Notes: generated by a model not told the origin, from the sequence alone. Shown: positions 1 to 8,602, counted from the stretch's first letter. The stretch: DNA of 64,000 nucleotides from RYN-230 sp963704995 (GCA_963704995.1 CAVPIM010000006.1:62001-126000), one strand, 5' to 3'. Numbers and translations are program-made.

Positions 1-825
1 TCGCCGCTGGCCAGCAGCGCTGACAACGGGGCCAGGTGGGCCCAGTCCGGCCTGCTGGACGCCCGGCTCGCGGGATACGCCGACGCGCTGGCCGCCGCGC
101 CCGGCGGCGGCCTGGTCGCACTGACCAAGACCGGCGGCGTCGAGCTCAGGGCGCACCCGGGGGCGGCCTGGACCAGGCTGGCCAGCGAGCACGCGGTGGC
201 CGCGGCCGCGGGCCCCGGCTGCCGGCCTGCCCAGCTCACCTCGGTCGCCTACAGCCCGTCGGGCACCCCGCTGGTGGCGGGGGCTTGCGACCGGGCCGGG
301 CAGGCCGGGATCTTCCGGCTGGCGGGCGGGCGCTGGTCGCGCACCGGTCCCGCCCTGCCCGCCGCGCTCGCCCGGCAGGACGTGGAGGTTCTCCAGATGG
401 CCAGCGCGGGCCACGGGGTCGCGGCGCTGCTGGTCGCGGGCCGGGGAACGGCTGCGCGCCTGCTGGGGGCGTGGTCCAACCAGGACGCCACCTCCTGGAC
501 GCTGTCCCAGCCCTACCAGCTCGGCCCGGCGCGTCCCTTGTCGGCGTCGTTCGGCCACGGCGCGCTCGGCGTGGTCCTGTCCGGCGGCCGGGCCGTGTCC
601 GTCAGCGGGCCCGGTGCGGCCTGGCGCTCCCTCCCCGCGCTGCCCGGCCGCGCGTCGTCGGTCCCGGGCGGCGGCGCTACCCTGGCCGTGGCCCCGGGCG
701 GCGGCTTCGAGGCCCTGAGCGCCCGGGGGAGCCAGCTGTCCGTCTGGGCCCTGTCCTCCGGCGGTTCCCGGTGGAGCCGGTCCCAGGTCATTAACGTGGC
801 TATTCCCTACGGCTCGTCCGGGTGA
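1..825 (+). CDS. C-terminal part of an unrecognised propeller-like protein, cut by the window edge
   Basis: The frame is open from the first base and stops at TGA 823-825, leaving 274 visible residues; the start lies outside the window. The protein shows a loose repeat: short Gly/Ala-rich strands followed by an aromatic and a polar residue (RWAQSG, AWTRLAS, RWSRTGPALP, AWRSLPALP, RWSRSQ). This resembles blades of BNR/sialidase or WD-type beta-propellers, but I see no catalytic motif and no family I can name. Membrane attachment or secretion cannot be judged without the N-terminus. The stop almost touches the ctaG-like start, so the two are probably co-transcribed, which would fit an extracytoplasmic role. 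The propeller reading is inference. Confidence 0.6.
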   Translation, partial: SPLASSADNGARWAQSGLLDARLAGYADALAAAPGGGLVALTKTGGVELRAHPGAAWTRLASEHAVAAAAGPGCRPAQLTSVAYSPSGTPLVAGACDRAGQAGIFRLAGGRWSRTGPALPAALARQDVEVLQMASAGHGVAALLVAGRGTAARLLGAWSNQDATSWTLSQPYQLGPARPLSASFGHGALGVVLSGGRAVSVSGPGAAWRSLPALPGRASSVPGGGATLAVAPGGGFEALSARGSQLSVWALSSGGSRWSRSQVINVAIPYGSSG

Positions 826-835
826 GTTGGGTGCT

Positions 836-1789
836 GTGAGCTATTTCGTCGATCACTGGTCCTTTGACCCGTTCCTGATCGTGGTGCTGGTCCTGGTGGC
901 CTGGCACGAGATCGGGCTGGCCCGGCTGGCCCGGCGGTCCAGGCCGGAGCGAACCCGGCAGCGCAGGCTGCGCTCGCTGCTGTTCTACGCCGGGCTCGCG
1001 GTCCTGCTCATCACGGTCGAATCACCCATCGACTACTGGTCGGACGACTATTTCTTCGTGCACATGCTCCAGCATCTGCTGCTCATGTTCGCCGCGCCCA
1101 CGCTGGTGGTGGCCGGTGCCCCGTGGCAGCCGCTGCTCGACGGACTGCCCGGGCGGTCGGGCCGGGCGGCGACCGCCGCGGTGCTGCGGGATAGCTGGTC
1201 GCGGCCGCTGCGGGCGGTCACGGGCTTTCTGCTCCGGCCCTGGGTCTCGGTCATCCTGTTCTCGGCCGTGATGCTGGCCTGGCACCTTCCCCCGCTGTTC
1301 AACCTCGGGCAGCGGAACCAGGCCGTGCACATCTGGCTGATGCACGGGAGCTTCTTCCTGGCCGGGGTGCTGTTCTGGCTCCAGTTCATCCCGTCACCGC
1401 CGTTCCAGCGGCGGATGCCGCTGGTATCCCAGGCCGCCGCGCTGATCGGCACCAACCTGGTCATGTGGATGCTGGCCATGTCGATGAGCATCTTCTCCCA
1501 GGACTCCTGGTACTCGGCGTACAGCCACGTGCCGGGAGTTACCCTGCCGCCGTTCGCGGACCAGGAGATCGGCGCGGCGATCCTGTGGGTCTGCGGCGAC
1601 TTCTGGGCCATTCCCGCGCTCATCTACGTGGTCCGCCGCCTGGTCAACGAGGACGGTGGCGTCAGCTCGGCGCTCGACCAGATCCTGCATCGCGGGGCCG
1701 CGGGCAGCGGCTGGGCCTCATCCGGCCGCCGGGTCCCGCCCGGTTCGACCGCACCGCCGCTGCGCCCGCCCGCGGGGCCTTCCTCCTGA
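836..1789 (+). CDS. ctaG: CtaG-type cytochrome c oxidase assembly membrane protein
   Basis: A 317-residue polytopic membrane protein of the caa3_CtaG family, which helps assemble copper-containing aa3/caa3 cytochrome c oxidase in the cytoplasmic membrane of Gram-positive bacteria. Visible hallmarks are the N-terminal helix ending in VAWHEIGL, the HMLQHLLLMFAAP helix with two spaced histidines, a later AWHLPPLFN segment and HIWLMH, all typical His-bearing helices of this family. Length is normal for the family. The GTG at 836 is preferred; an in-frame TTG at 827 is the alternative. Neither has a strong ribosome binding site, which suggests translational coupling to the upstream reading frame that ends at 825. 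No oxidase subunit gene lies in the window. Confidence 0.85.
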   Translation: MSYFVDHWSFDPFLIVVLVLVAWHEIGLARLARRSRPERTRQRRLRSLLFYAGLAVLLITVESPIDYWSDDYFFVHMLQHLLLMFAAPTLVVAGAPWQPLLDGLPGRSGRAATAAVLRDSWSRPLRAVTGFLLRPWVSVILFSAVMLAWHLPPLFNLGQRNQAVHIWLMHGSFFLAGVLFWLQFIPSPPFQRRMPLVSQAAALIGTNLVMWMLAMSMSIFSQDSWYSAYSHVPGVTLPPFADQEIGAAILWVCGDFWAIPALIYVVRRLVNEDGGVSSALDQILHRGAAGSGWASSGRRVPPGSTAPPLRPPAGPSS

Positions 1790-1829
1790 CTCCCGCCCTG
1801 GCCGGGCTGATCCAGGCGGCCGGCCCGGC

Positions 1830-2105
1830 TCAGCCGCCGTGCTTTTCCAGGTAGTCCAGGTAGATCGGGCGCAGCGTGTCCGCGACGTCCGGGTTCTCGT
1901 GGCCGAAGGCATCGTCGATCATCGCGGACACCTGCGTGATATCCGCCGCGGTCTGGTCGGTGTGCCCGGCGACGGCCTCGCCCTCGGGGATTTCGCGCAG
2001 CAGCTGCCAGAGGAACCCGACGTCCAGATGCCGCACGGCCCGGCGCACGGCGCGGTCGTGAAGTTCCGTGGAGGAAAGGGCCTCGAGGGCATCCCGGTCA
2101 GTCAT
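1830..2105 (-). CDS. Small conserved-type hypothetical protein, 91 aa
   Basis: The start is the ATG at 2105; longer in-frame starts are possible but the extra residues are low-complexity Pro/Arg typical of GC-rich shadow translation. The 91-residue product is soluble, acidic and probably helical, with runs such as STELHDRAVRRAVRHLD and DVADTLRPIYLDYLEK. I do not recognise the family. Its gene converges with the ctaG-like gene (40 bases between stops) and lies just downstream of the CBM2-like gene on the same strand, so the two minus-strand genes may share a transcript. Confidence 0.6.
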   Translation of the reverse strand: MTDRDALEALSSTELHDRAVRRAVRHLDVGFLWQLLREIPEGEAVAGHTDQTAADITQVSAMIDDAFGHENPDVADTLRPIYLDYLEKHGG

Positions 2106-2149
2106 GGGACGAACCCTACCGGGCGCGGTGGGACGGCTGGTGCGCCCGG

Positions 2150-3034
2150 TCAGCGGCCGCCGGGCCAGCCGTGGTGCTGGCCGCCCCAGCTGCCCCCGCC
2201 CCAGCCCCAGCCGCCCTGGCTGAACCGGCCGCCGCTCAGCCAGCGGCCGGGCCAGCCAGCGTGGCTGCCCCACCCGGTCCCTGGCTGGCCGCCTGTGCCG
2301 CGGCCGGCGTCCTGCCCGCCGGGCCCGCGGCCAGCCTCGGTGACCGTGAACCGGAGCGGGGTGCTGGTTGTGCCGCGGGCGGTGAAGGCGACCAGCTCGG
2401 TACTGCCCCCGGCGAGGGCCTGGCCGCCCCTCGGAGCCGCCATGACCAGGGCATCGCCCGCCGCGCGGTACCCGGCGTTCAGCACCTGGTAATGGGTGTC
2501 GCCAGGCAGCACGACCGTGATCCGCCAGCCACTGACCGGGGCAGAGCCATTATTGGCAATGACGATCCGCCCGTGGATGGCGTGCCGGGTGTCCCTGGTG
2601 ATTTCGTAGCGGGCCCCGATAGCGCGGTCGGCGGAGGCGGCCTGCCCGGCGGACGAGGCGGACCGGGCCGGGGCCACCGGGGAGGACGGTGCGGGCGCGC
2701 GCTGGGCGCCCGCAGGCGCGACTATGGCGGGCGGGCTGGCTGAGCCGGCGCCGCTGGCTGGTCCGGTCCCGCCGGACCGTACCGACACGGGCGGCGCCGC
2801 GGCACAGGTCACGAGCCCGCAATCCGCGGCCATCCGCGGGGAACCGTCATGAAAGGCCAGGGCCACGCCGCCGCCGGCCACGGCGGCGATGGTGGCGGTC
2901 ATGCCGGCCGCGGTGATCCAGCGGTGCCGCGCCAGGCTGTCCACCAGCCGCGGCGGGCCGGGCTCCGGCGGGCCGGGCTCCGGCTGGTCTGGTCCGGGCT
3001 GGCCCGGTCCGGGCTGGCCAGGCCCGCTAGCCAC
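2150..3034 (-). CDS. Membrane-anchored protein with a CBM2-like carbohydrate-binding domain
   Basis: A 294-residue protein. Residues 1-30 are Pro/Gly-rich and cytoplasmic. A single hydrophobic helix follows at about 39-60 (AGMTATIAAVAGGGVALAF), then an Ala/Pro/Ser-rich linker. About residues 135-235 form a beta-sandwich domain resembling family 2 carbohydrate-binding modules: RYEITRDTRHAIHGRIVIAN, GWRITVVLPG and TPLRFTVTEAG are the usual strands. The C-terminal tail is extremely Gly/Trp-rich (GWGWGGGSWGGQ). No catalytic domain is present, so it probably binds glycan at the cell surface. The GTG start has only a weak ribosome binding site. The CBM2 match rests on strand pattern alone. Confidence 0.65.
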   Translation of the reverse strand: MASGPGQPGPGQPGPDQPEPGPPEPGPPRLVDSLARHRWITAAGMTATIAAVAGGGVALAFHDGSPRMAADCGLVTCAAAPPVSVRSGGTGPASGAGSASPPAIVAPAGAQRAPAPSSPVAPARSASSAGQAASADRAIGARYEITRDTRHAIHGRIVIANNGSAPVSGWRITVVLPGDTHYQVLNAGYRAAGDALVMAAPRGGQALAGGSTELVAFTARGTTSTPLRFTVTEAGRGPGGQDAGRGTGGQPGTGWGSHAGWPGRWLSGGRFSQGGWGWGGGSWGGQHHGWPGGR

Positions 3035-3418
3035 GGCAGGTCACCGGCTGAGTCCGGTCAGGCTCGGATGAGACAGGCTTGCCCGTGACATGGCAGTGTC
3101 CCCAATCCTCATGCGTCCCCCTAGTCAACCCTGCCGCCGGGGCCAATCTAGCAACGCGGCCGGTGCCTTTGGCGGCCAAACACCCCAGTATGGGACGCCC
3201 TTATTGCGTATATGACGCAGGGAGCTCTGCACCGTGACAGAGGGGATTGGCGCCTGCCCCGGCCCGCGAGGGCGATGGTGGGGTCCTTGGTCGCACCGGC
3301 CAGGCCCATGGGCCGGCCCCCCGGGCGGCGATCAGTCACCGCGTGCGGCAGGCGCAATGGAACGGCCTGCGTAAACGGTGCGCCACACCGGAGGGCCCGG
3401 TCCCGTGACGTCCCGCGG
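3035..3418. other. Intergenic stretch with one candidate operator
   Basis: About 380 bases between two minus-strand genes contain no credible gene: the open frames here lack coding-type third positions. The AT-richer part around 3179-3220 is the likely promoter area of the CBM2-like gene. It holds a perfect inverted repeat, TGCGT-ATATG-ACGCA, at 3205-3219, a reasonable operator candidate. I see no clear -35/-10 pair and no terminator hairpin for the VOC gene that ends at 3419. Confidence 0.4.
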
Positions 3419-4207
3419 TTACCTCGCGGGCATGGCCTCGTTCGGGGCCACGAGCTTGAAATGGGCGCCGGTCGGGTCGGCCGCCTCGGCCAGCCGGCCG
3501 TAGGGGGTGTCCTCCGCGGGCCTGATGACCGAGCCGCCCAGGCGGGTGATGCTGGCCAGGGCGGCGTCGGCGTCCTCGGTGCCGAAGTAGACCGCCCAGT
3601 GGGCCGGCACGCCCTCGGGCAGGAATCCCGAGCCGTCCATGATTCCGGCCACCTGGTCCGTGCCGTGCTGGGCGATCGTGTAACGGAACTCGGGCGTGTC
3701 GCCCACGGCCTGCGTATCCCAGCCGAACACGTCGCGGTAGAACGCGATGGTGGCCTCGTAGTCGCGGGTGTACACCTCGAACCAGCCGGGGGCGCCATCC
3801 TCGGCCACGATCCCGAAGCCCTTGTGCAGGCCCGGCTGCCACATCCCGATCGCCGCCCCGCCCGCGTCGGTGACCACGGCCATGGTGCCGAGGTCGGCGA
3901 CCTGCATGGCGGGCACCAGGACCTGTCCGCCGTGCGCCGCGGCGGCCTCGATCGTCTTCTGGGCGTCATCGGTGGCCAGGTAGACCGACCACGTGTCCGG
4001 GGCGTCCATCCCGGGCTGCTTGGGCATGCCGCCCGCGACCAGGACGCCATCCTTGGAGAAGTTGAAGTAGCCGCCGAACTGCTCCTGGGGCTCGGAGGCG
4101 GTCCAGCCGAACAGCTGGCCGTAGAAGTCGCGGCTGCGTGCGGGGTCGGAGGTCATCAGGTCGACCCAGCAAGGCGCCCCCGTGGGCGTGGTGTCTCGTG
4201 CAGGCAT
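3419..4207 (-). CDS. Two-domain VOC (glyoxalase/dioxygenase fold) protein, Cfp30B-like
   Basis: A 262-residue cytoplasmic protein made of two vicinal-oxygen-chelate modules. Module 1 runs from about residue 12 (CWVDLMTSDPARSRDFYGQL) to 125. Module 2 runs from about 135 (GWFEVYTRDYEATIAFYRDVF) to 255 (TGAHFKLVAPNE). The layout and length match the mycobacterial antigen Cfp30B (Rv0577) and its actinobacterial relatives, whose enzymatic role is unsettled; methylglyoxal or secondary-metabolite chemistry has been discussed for the family. A good ribosome binding site (AAGGAGC) precedes the ATG at 4207. It is divergent from the PaiB-like gene at 4316, and the 108 bases between them should carry both promoters. 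Confidence 0.85.
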   Translation of the reverse strand: MPARDTTPTGAPCWVDLMTSDPARSRDFYGQLFGWTASEPQEQFGGYFNFSKDGVLVAGGMPKQPGMDAPDTWSVYLATDDAQKTIEAAAAHGGQVLVPAMQVADLGTMAVVTDAGGAAIGMWQPGLHKGFGIVAEDGAPGWFEVYTRDYEATIAFYRDVFGWDTQAVGDTPEFRYTIAQHGTDQVAGIMDGSGFLPEGVPAHWAVYFGTEDADAALASITRLGGSVIRPAEDTPYGRLAEAADPTGAHFKLVAPNEAMPAR

Positions 4208-4315
4208 GATTGCTCCTTCGCAAATGCGCGGGCTATGTCACTAGCTTGGACGTCGCGGCCGGGCCGGACTCACCGGCCGGGCTGGGCTGGCTGGACTGGC
4301 TGGCCGGGCCGCCGG

Positions 4316-4969
4316 ATGCGTACCCTCGTAGGCGTGTATCTCCCTGCCCATTTCACCGCGCCGCCAGACGCCGACGTCGCCGCCTTCGTGGCGGCCGCCG
4401 CCGCAGCCGACCTGGTCACCTTCGATGGGGCCAAGCCCCTTGCCAGCCTCATCCCGGTCATCTGGGACCGGGAGACGGGCGAGCACGGCCGGCTGCTGGG
4501 CCATCTCGCCCTGGCCAACCCGCAGTGGCAGTCGGTGGCCCCGGGATCCAGCGCGCTGGCCATCGTGCACGGCCCGCAGGCGTACGTCTCCCCGTCCTGG
4601 TACCCGAGCAAGGCCCGGCACGGCCGGGTGGTACCCACCTGGAACTACGTCACGGTTCACTTCACCGGGCCGCTGACCGTCCACCGCGACCCGGAATGGC
4701 TGCGCGACGTGGTGACCCGGCTGACCCGGCGGCACGAGGACCAGCGGGCCACGCCCTGGGCCGTGACCGACGCCCCGCCGGACTACATCAACGGCCAGCT
4801 CCGCGGCATCGTGGGAGTGGAGCTGGCCATCGTCACCGTGGAAGCGAAGCACAAGCTGAGCCAGAATCGCAGCGCCGAGGACCAGGCGTCCGTCGCCGCG
4901 GCACTGGCCGGCGAGCCGGGCCCCGGCCCGGCCGGCGTCGCCGCCCTCATGGTGCCTGAGGAGTCCTGA
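4316..4969 (+). CDS. FMN-binding negative transcriptional regulator-like protein (PaiB family)
   Basis: A 217-residue protein of the PaiB-type FMN-binding split-barrel family. The start region VYLPAHFTAPPDADVAAFV, the central PLASLIPVIWDRETGEHG, then LGHLALANPQW and SPSWYPSK and TWNYVTVHFTG are the standard landmarks of the family. Family members start with Met-Tyr-x-Pro, so the GTG at 4334 (giving VYLPAHF) is a serious alternative to the ATG at 4316. In Bacillus PaiB was linked to protease regulation; in actinobacteria the function is unproven and a flavin-dependent reductase role is equally possible. It is divergent from the VOC gene. Confidence 0.85.
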   Translation: MRTLVGVYLPAHFTAPPDADVAAFVAAAAAADLVTFDGAKPLASLIPVIWDRETGEHGRLLGHLALANPQWQSVAPGSSALAIVHGPQAYVSPSWYPSKARHGRVVPTWNYVTVHFTGPLTVHRDPEWLRDVVTRLTRRHEDQRATPWAVTDAPPDYINGQLRGIVGVELAIVTVEAKHKLSQNRSAEDQASVAAALAGEPGPGPAGVAALMVPEES

Positions 4970-5101
4970 GGATCTACCCGACGCGGGCCAGCACTGATCG
5001 CCGGCGAGGGGAGGCGCGCCGCAGGCGTGTCCTGGCCGAGCCGGCGATTAGCCCGGCTGCCGCGGCAGCCGAAGTGCCTACGGAGGCGGGCAAGTGGGGG
5101 T

Positions 5102-5120
5102 CCGGGGGGTCGCCCCCCGG
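5102..5120. terminator. Hairpin between convergent genes
   Basis: A perfect 8-bp stem, CCGGGGGG-TCG-CCCCCCGG, with a 3-base loop lies between the convergent PaiB-like gene (stop 4969) and aldo/keto reductase gene (stop 5136). There is no U-tract, which is common for actinobacterial intrinsic terminators. A weaker, widely spaced inverted repeat (ATCGCCGGC ... GCCGGCGAT, about 4997-5048) lies upstream. Confidence 0.6.
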
Positions 5121-5135
5121 GCTAGCACAGCCCGC

Positions 5136-6119
5136 TTACCAGCGGTGGTGGACCTGGGCGCGGATGCGGCGGTCGTAGAGGTCCGCGATGGCCGCGAGAT
5201 CGGCGTCGCTGAAGGGCGGCAGCGCGGCCGCGGCCGCGTTCTGCTCGGCCTGCTCCGGATGGCGGGCCCCCGGGATCACGGTCGAGACACCAGGCTGCTG
5301 GATCACCCAGCGGAGCGCGGCCTGGGCCGGGGTGGCGCCGGCCGGGGCCAGGGCGGCGAACTCCCGGGCCGCATCCACGCCGGTGTCGAAGTCCACGCCC
5401 GAGAACGTCTCGCCGGCATCGAAGGCCTCGCCGTGCCGGTTGTAGGTGCGGTGATCATCGGCGGCGAAGGACGTCTCGTGGGTGTACCGGCCGGACAGCA
5501 GCCCCGAGGCGAGCGGGACACGGGCGATGATGCCCACGCCCGCGGCGTGCGCCGCGGGCAGCACCTCATCGAGCGGCTTGCGCCGGAACGCGTTGAGGAT
5601 GATCTGCACGGTGGCGGTGCCCGGCCTGGCCATCGCGGTGAGGGCCTCCGCGCAGGTCTCGACGCTGACCCCGTAAGCCGCGATGCGCTCCTCGGCGACC
5701 AGCGTGTCGAGCGCGTCGTAGACCGCACCGGAGGAGAACACCGGGGCCGGCGGGCAGTGCAGCTGAACCAGGTCGAGCCGGTCCATCCCCAGGTTGGCCC
5801 GGGAGCGGTCGGTCCAGGCGCGGAAGTTGTCCAGGGTGAAGAATCCGGGGTCCTGCGCCACCCGGCGGCCCATCTTGGTGGCCACGGTGAACTCCGCCCC
5901 CGGATTGCCGGCCAGGAACTGGCCGATGACCCGCTCGCTGCGCCCGTCGCCGTACACGTCGGCGGTGTCCAGGAACGTGATCCCCGTCGCCGCGGCCGCG
6001 TCCAGCACGGCCAGCGCATCCTTCTCACCCACCTCGCCCCAGTCAGCCCCCAGCTGCCAGGTGCCCAGGCCGACGACCGAGACTGCCCTGCCTGTCCTGC
6101 CCAGAATGCGCTTCTCCAT
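5136..6119 (-). CDS. Aldo/keto reductase
   Basis: A 327-residue NADPH-dependent aldo/keto reductase with a TIM-barrel fold. The N-terminus MEKRILGRTGRAVSVVGLG is classical, FLDTADVYGDG carries the catalytic Asp and Tyr, VATKMGRR the catalytic Lys, and LVQLHCPP the catalytic His. The C-terminal GVSTVIPGARHPEQAEQN is the usual cofactor-binding region. Length is typical. The ATG at 6119 is chosen because it gives the family N-terminus; a longer in-frame extension upstream has no family resemblance. The substrate is unknown. The MarR gene lies upstream on the same strand, about 120 bases away. Confidence 0.92.
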   Translation of the reverse strand: MEKRILGRTGRAVSVVGLGTWQLGADWGEVGEKDALAVLDAAAATGITFLDTADVYGDGRSERVIGQFLAGNPGAEFTVATKMGRRVAQDPGFFTLDNFRAWTDRSRANLGMDRLDLVQLHCPPAPVFSSGAVYDALDTLVAEERIAAYGVSVETCAEALTAMARPGTATVQIILNAFRRKPLDEVLPAAHAAGVGIIARVPLASGLLSGRYTHETSFAADDHRTYNRHGEAFDAGETFSGVDFDTGVDAAREFAALAPAGATPAQAALRWVIQQPGVSTVIPGARHPEQAEQNAAAAALPPFSDADLAAIADLYDRRIRAQVHHRW

Positions 6120-6238
6120 AAGGGCTGAGTGTAGTGAGGACCCGGTCCCGGCCAGGACCAGGGCGCCCGCCGCCGTGTCGGCGCCGGTCGTGCCGGGCGG
6201 CCCGGGCCGCGGGCGGGCTCGCCTCCGGGTCCGCTGGA

Positions 6239-6733
6239 TCAGGCGGCCGGGCAGCCGTCCGCGTCCGCCGGGGTGGTGGCCGCCTTGGCCAGGATCGCGG
6301 CGCTGATCTTGTCCAGCTGGCCGAGCTGGTCCTCGCTCAGCGCGTCGAACAGGACCCGGCGGACCTGCTCGACGTGGCCCGGGGCGGCCGCGCTGAGCGC
6401 GGCGAAGCCCTGGCCGGTGAGCATGGCGATCTGGCCGCGGCGGTCGGTCGGGCAGTCCATCCGGCGAACCCAGCCGCGCTCCTCCAGCCGGGCCACCGCG
6501 TGCGACACGCGGCTCTTGCTCGACGAGGAGGCCTCGGCGAGCTGGGTCATCCGGAGCGAGCGGTCCGGCGCCTCGGACAGCCGGACGAGAATCTCGTAGT
6601 ACGCGAGCGGCATCCCGGAATCGCGTTGCAGCTGGGCGTCGACGGCGGCGAGGAGCCACTGCCAGGCCTCGATGGCGTCACGCCAGATGTGCTGCTCGCC
6701 TGTGCTCAGCCAGCGCGGTCCAGGATCGTTCAT
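6239..6733 (-). CDS. MarR family transcriptional regulator
   Basis: A 164-residue MarR-type winged-helix repressor. The DNA-binding region is visible as LRMTQLAEASSSSKSRVSHAV followed by the wing RLEERGWVRRMDCPTDRRGQ, with dimerisation helices at both ends. It is divergent from the yceI-like gene, and the 110-base gap holds inverted repeats overlapping a good promoter (6764-6801). Local repression of the YceI gene and of itself is therefore the simplest model. MarR/YceI divergent pairs are common in actinobacteria. The ligand is unknown. Confidence 0.92.
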   Translation of the reverse strand: MNDPGPRWLSTGEQHIWRDAIEAWQWLLAAVDAQLQRDSGMPLAYYEILVRLSEAPDRSLRMTQLAEASSSSKSRVSHAVARLEERGWVRRMDCPTDRRGQIAMLTGQGFAALSAAAPGHVEQVRRVLFDALSEDQLGQLDKISAAILAKAATTPADADGCPAA

Positions 6734-6763
6734 GCCCCCAGCATACCCGGAATAGTTGAACGC

Positions 6764-6801
6764 TTGACAACGCTAGACTGGAGGTGATACTCGTTGAGTA
6801 T
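6764..6801 (+). promoter_or_regulatory. Promoter of the yceI-like gene with overlapping MarR-type operator
   Basis: TTGACA at 6764-6769 is followed after 17 bases by ATACTC at 6787-6792, a plausible -35/-10 pair. The -10 element lies inside a perfect inverted repeat ATACTC-GTT-GAGTAT (6787-6801). A second, imperfect repeat (TTGA-GTAT-TCAA) overlaps its right half, at 6795-6806. Placement over the -10 suggests repression by the divergently encoded MarR protein. The protein-site assignment is inference. Confidence 0.6.
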
Positions 6802-6843
6802 TCAAATATGAACGACGCCACTATAACGACAGGAGTATTCCCC

Positions 6844-7407
6844 ATGACGGCTAGCACTGAGGCCAGCGCCATCCCGGGTTACATCGCGGGCACGTGGGAG
6901 ATCGACCCGGTCCACTCCGAGGTCGGCTTCACCGCCCGGCACATGATGGTCAGCAAGGTCCGCGGCCGGTTCACGACCTTCTCCGGCGAGCTCGTCACGG
7001 GCGAGAAGCTGCTGGACTCGTCGGTCACCGCCACCATCGACCTGACCTCGATCAACACCGGCAACGAGCAGCGTGACCAGCACATCCGGTCCGCCGACTT
7101 CTTCGAGGTCAACAAGTACACGACGATGACGTACCGCTCCACCGGCCTGCGGGCCGAGGGTGACCACTACATCCTGGACGGCGAGCTGACCCTCAAGGAC
7201 GTCACCAAGGAGGTCCCGCTGACTGTCGAGCTCAACGGTTTCGGGCCCGACCCCTACGGTGGCACCCGGGCCGGCTTCACCGCCACCACGGAGATCAACC
7301 GCCGCGACTTCGGCGTGAACTTCAGCGCCCCGATGGAGACCGGCGGCGTGGTCGTGAGTGACAAGATCGGCATCCAGCTCGAGATCGAGGCCGTCCTCAA
7401 GGCCTGA
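6844..7407 (+). CDS. YceI family lipocalin-like protein
   Basis: A 187-residue YceI-family beta-barrel protein, a fold that binds isoprenoid-type lipids. The family start GTWEIDPVHSEVGFTARHMMVSKVRGRF-like region is visible around residues 18-45. TATIDLTSINTGNEQRDQHI follows, and then SADFFEVNKYTTMTY and LTLKDVTKEVPLTVE. There is no signal peptide, so it is probably cytoplasmic, as in many actinobacteria. The ATG at 6844 is chosen because AGGAG sits 8 bases upstream; longer in-frame starts run into the promoter. A very strong hairpin follows the stop. Confidence 0.93.
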   Translation: MTASTEASAIPGYIAGTWEIDPVHSEVGFTARHMMVSKVRGRFTTFSGELVTGEKLLDSSVTATIDLTSINTGNEQRDQHIRSADFFEVNKYTTMTYRSTGLRAEGDHYILDGELTLKDVTKEVPLTVELNGFGPDPYGGTRAGFTATTEINRRDFGVNFSAPMETGGVVVSDKIGIQLEIEAVLKA

Positions 7408-7472
7408 GGGCAGCGGCGCACGGCGGCGCCAGGCCGGCCCCGGCCGGGCGCAGCCGAACCAAGCCACCCGCG

Positions 7473-7502
7473 CGGGCGGGGACGCGATCGCGTCCCCGCC
7501 CG
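7473..7502 (+). terminator. Perfect 30-base palindrome, probable terminator
   Basis: The 30 bases at 7473-7502 are a perfect palindrome centred on GATC: a 13-bp GC-rich arm (CGGGCGGGGACGC) on each side of a 4-base loop. It lies 66 bases after the yceI-like stop and 113 bases before the next start. This fits a U-tract-free intrinsic terminator. Confidence 0.7.
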
Positions 7503-7614
7503 TGCGCGTTCTGGCCCGGGCCCGCGCGCCGCGTGCCGGGCACGGGCAAGAATGGTAAGGCGGCGACCGGATGACCGGGCGCCGGGTGACGGTGGCCAGA
7601 GTGAGGGGTACGCG

Positions 7615-8589
7615 GTGAAAGCGGCGGTCTATGAGCGCACCGGCCCGGCGGCCGAGGTGCTGCGGGTGGTGGAGGTCGAGCGGCCGGATCCGGGCCCGGG
7701 CGAGGTCCGGGTCCGGGTGCACGTCTCGGGAGTCAATCCGACCGACGTCAAGAGCCGCGGCGGGGCGACCCCGCGGCCCATCGACGGTTTCCAGATCCCG
7801 CATCAGGACGGCGCCGGGGTGATCGACGCGGTCGGCCCGGGCGGTCCGGAGGACCGGATCGGCCAGCGGGTGTGGGTGTACCTGGCCGCCGCCGGGCGCC
7901 GCTGGGGGACGGCCGCCGAATGGACCGTGGTCCCGGAGCACCGCGCGGTGCCGCTGCCGGACGGCGCTTCGCTGGAACTCGGGGCCAGCCTGGGCGTGCC
8001 GGCCCTGACCGCGCACCACCTGGTGTTCGCGGACGGCCCGGTCAAGGACGCCGTGGTGCTGGTGGCCGGCGGCGCCGGGGCGGTCGGGCATTTCGCCATC
8101 GAGTTCGCGGCGTGGGGCGGGGCGGCCCGCGTGGCCTCGACGGTCAGTAACCCGGGCAAGGCCGAGCTGGCCCGGCGGGCCGGCGCCGGCCACGTCGTGT
8201 ACTACACCGACCCTGACGCGGCCAGCCAGATCACCGCCGCGGTCGGGCCGGTGGACCGGATCATCGAGGTGGCGCTCGGCGCGAACCTCCAGCTGGACCT
8301 GGCTATCTCCCGGCGGGGCACGGTGGTGGCCTGCTACGCGGCCGAACCCCAGGACCCGGTGCTGCCCGTGCGGGCCTGCATGACCGCCAGCCTCGTGCTG
8401 CGGTTCATGCTGCTTTACACCGTGCCTCAGGCCGCCCTGGATCAGGGGGCCGCCGACATCGGCACCGCGCTCCGGGCGGGCGCGCTGACTGAGCTGCCGG
8501 AGCACCAGTTCCCGCTCGGCGACATCGTCGCGGCGCACGAGGCCGTGGAGCGCGGGACACCCGGCAAGGTCCTGGTCATCCCGGGCTGA
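7615..8589 (+). CDS. NADPH:quinone reductase-like zinc-free medium-chain dehydrogenase
   Basis: A 324-residue MDR-superfamily oxidoreductase of the quinone oxidoreductase (QOR) type. The start MKAAVYERTGPAAEVLRVVE, the GroES-like part (VHVSGVNPTDVKSRGG), and the nucleotide-binding motif VAGGAGAVGHFAIEFAAWGG are clear. The cysteines and Glu that bind catalytic zinc in alcohol dehydrogenases are absent, as in QORs. The GTG at 7615 has GAGGGG about 6 bases upstream. It probably reduces quinones or enones with NADPH in the cytoplasm; the natural substrate is unknown. Its stop faces the frameshifted LLM oxidoreductase (13 bases between). Confidence 0.9.
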   Translation: MKAAVYERTGPAAEVLRVVEVERPDPGPGEVRVRVHVSGVNPTDVKSRGGATPRPIDGFQIPHQDGAGVIDAVGPGGPEDRIGQRVWVYLAAAGRRWGTAAEWTVVPEHRAVPLPDGASLELGASLGVPALTAHHLVFADGPVKDAVVLVAGGAGAVGHFAIEFAAWGGAARVASTVSNPGKAELARRAGAGHVVYYTDPDAASQITAAVGPVDRIIEVALGANLQLDLAISRRGTVVACYAAEPQDPVLPVRACMTASLVLRFMLLYTVPQAALDQGAADIGTALRAGALTELPEHQFPLGDIVAAHEAVERGTPGKVLVIPG

Positions 8590-8602
8590 CCGGGCCCGCT
8601 GC

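Noticed and set aside
3148..4050. Minus-strand frame reaching past the VOC gene stop
   Set aside because: Different frame from the VOC protein, Arg/Pro/Ser-rich, no motif; the VOC frame is complete from 4207 to 3419.
5136..6659. A 507-codon version of the aldo/keto reductase
   Set aside because: The first 180 codons are antisense shadow across the MarR gene; the family N-terminus begins at the ATG at 6119.
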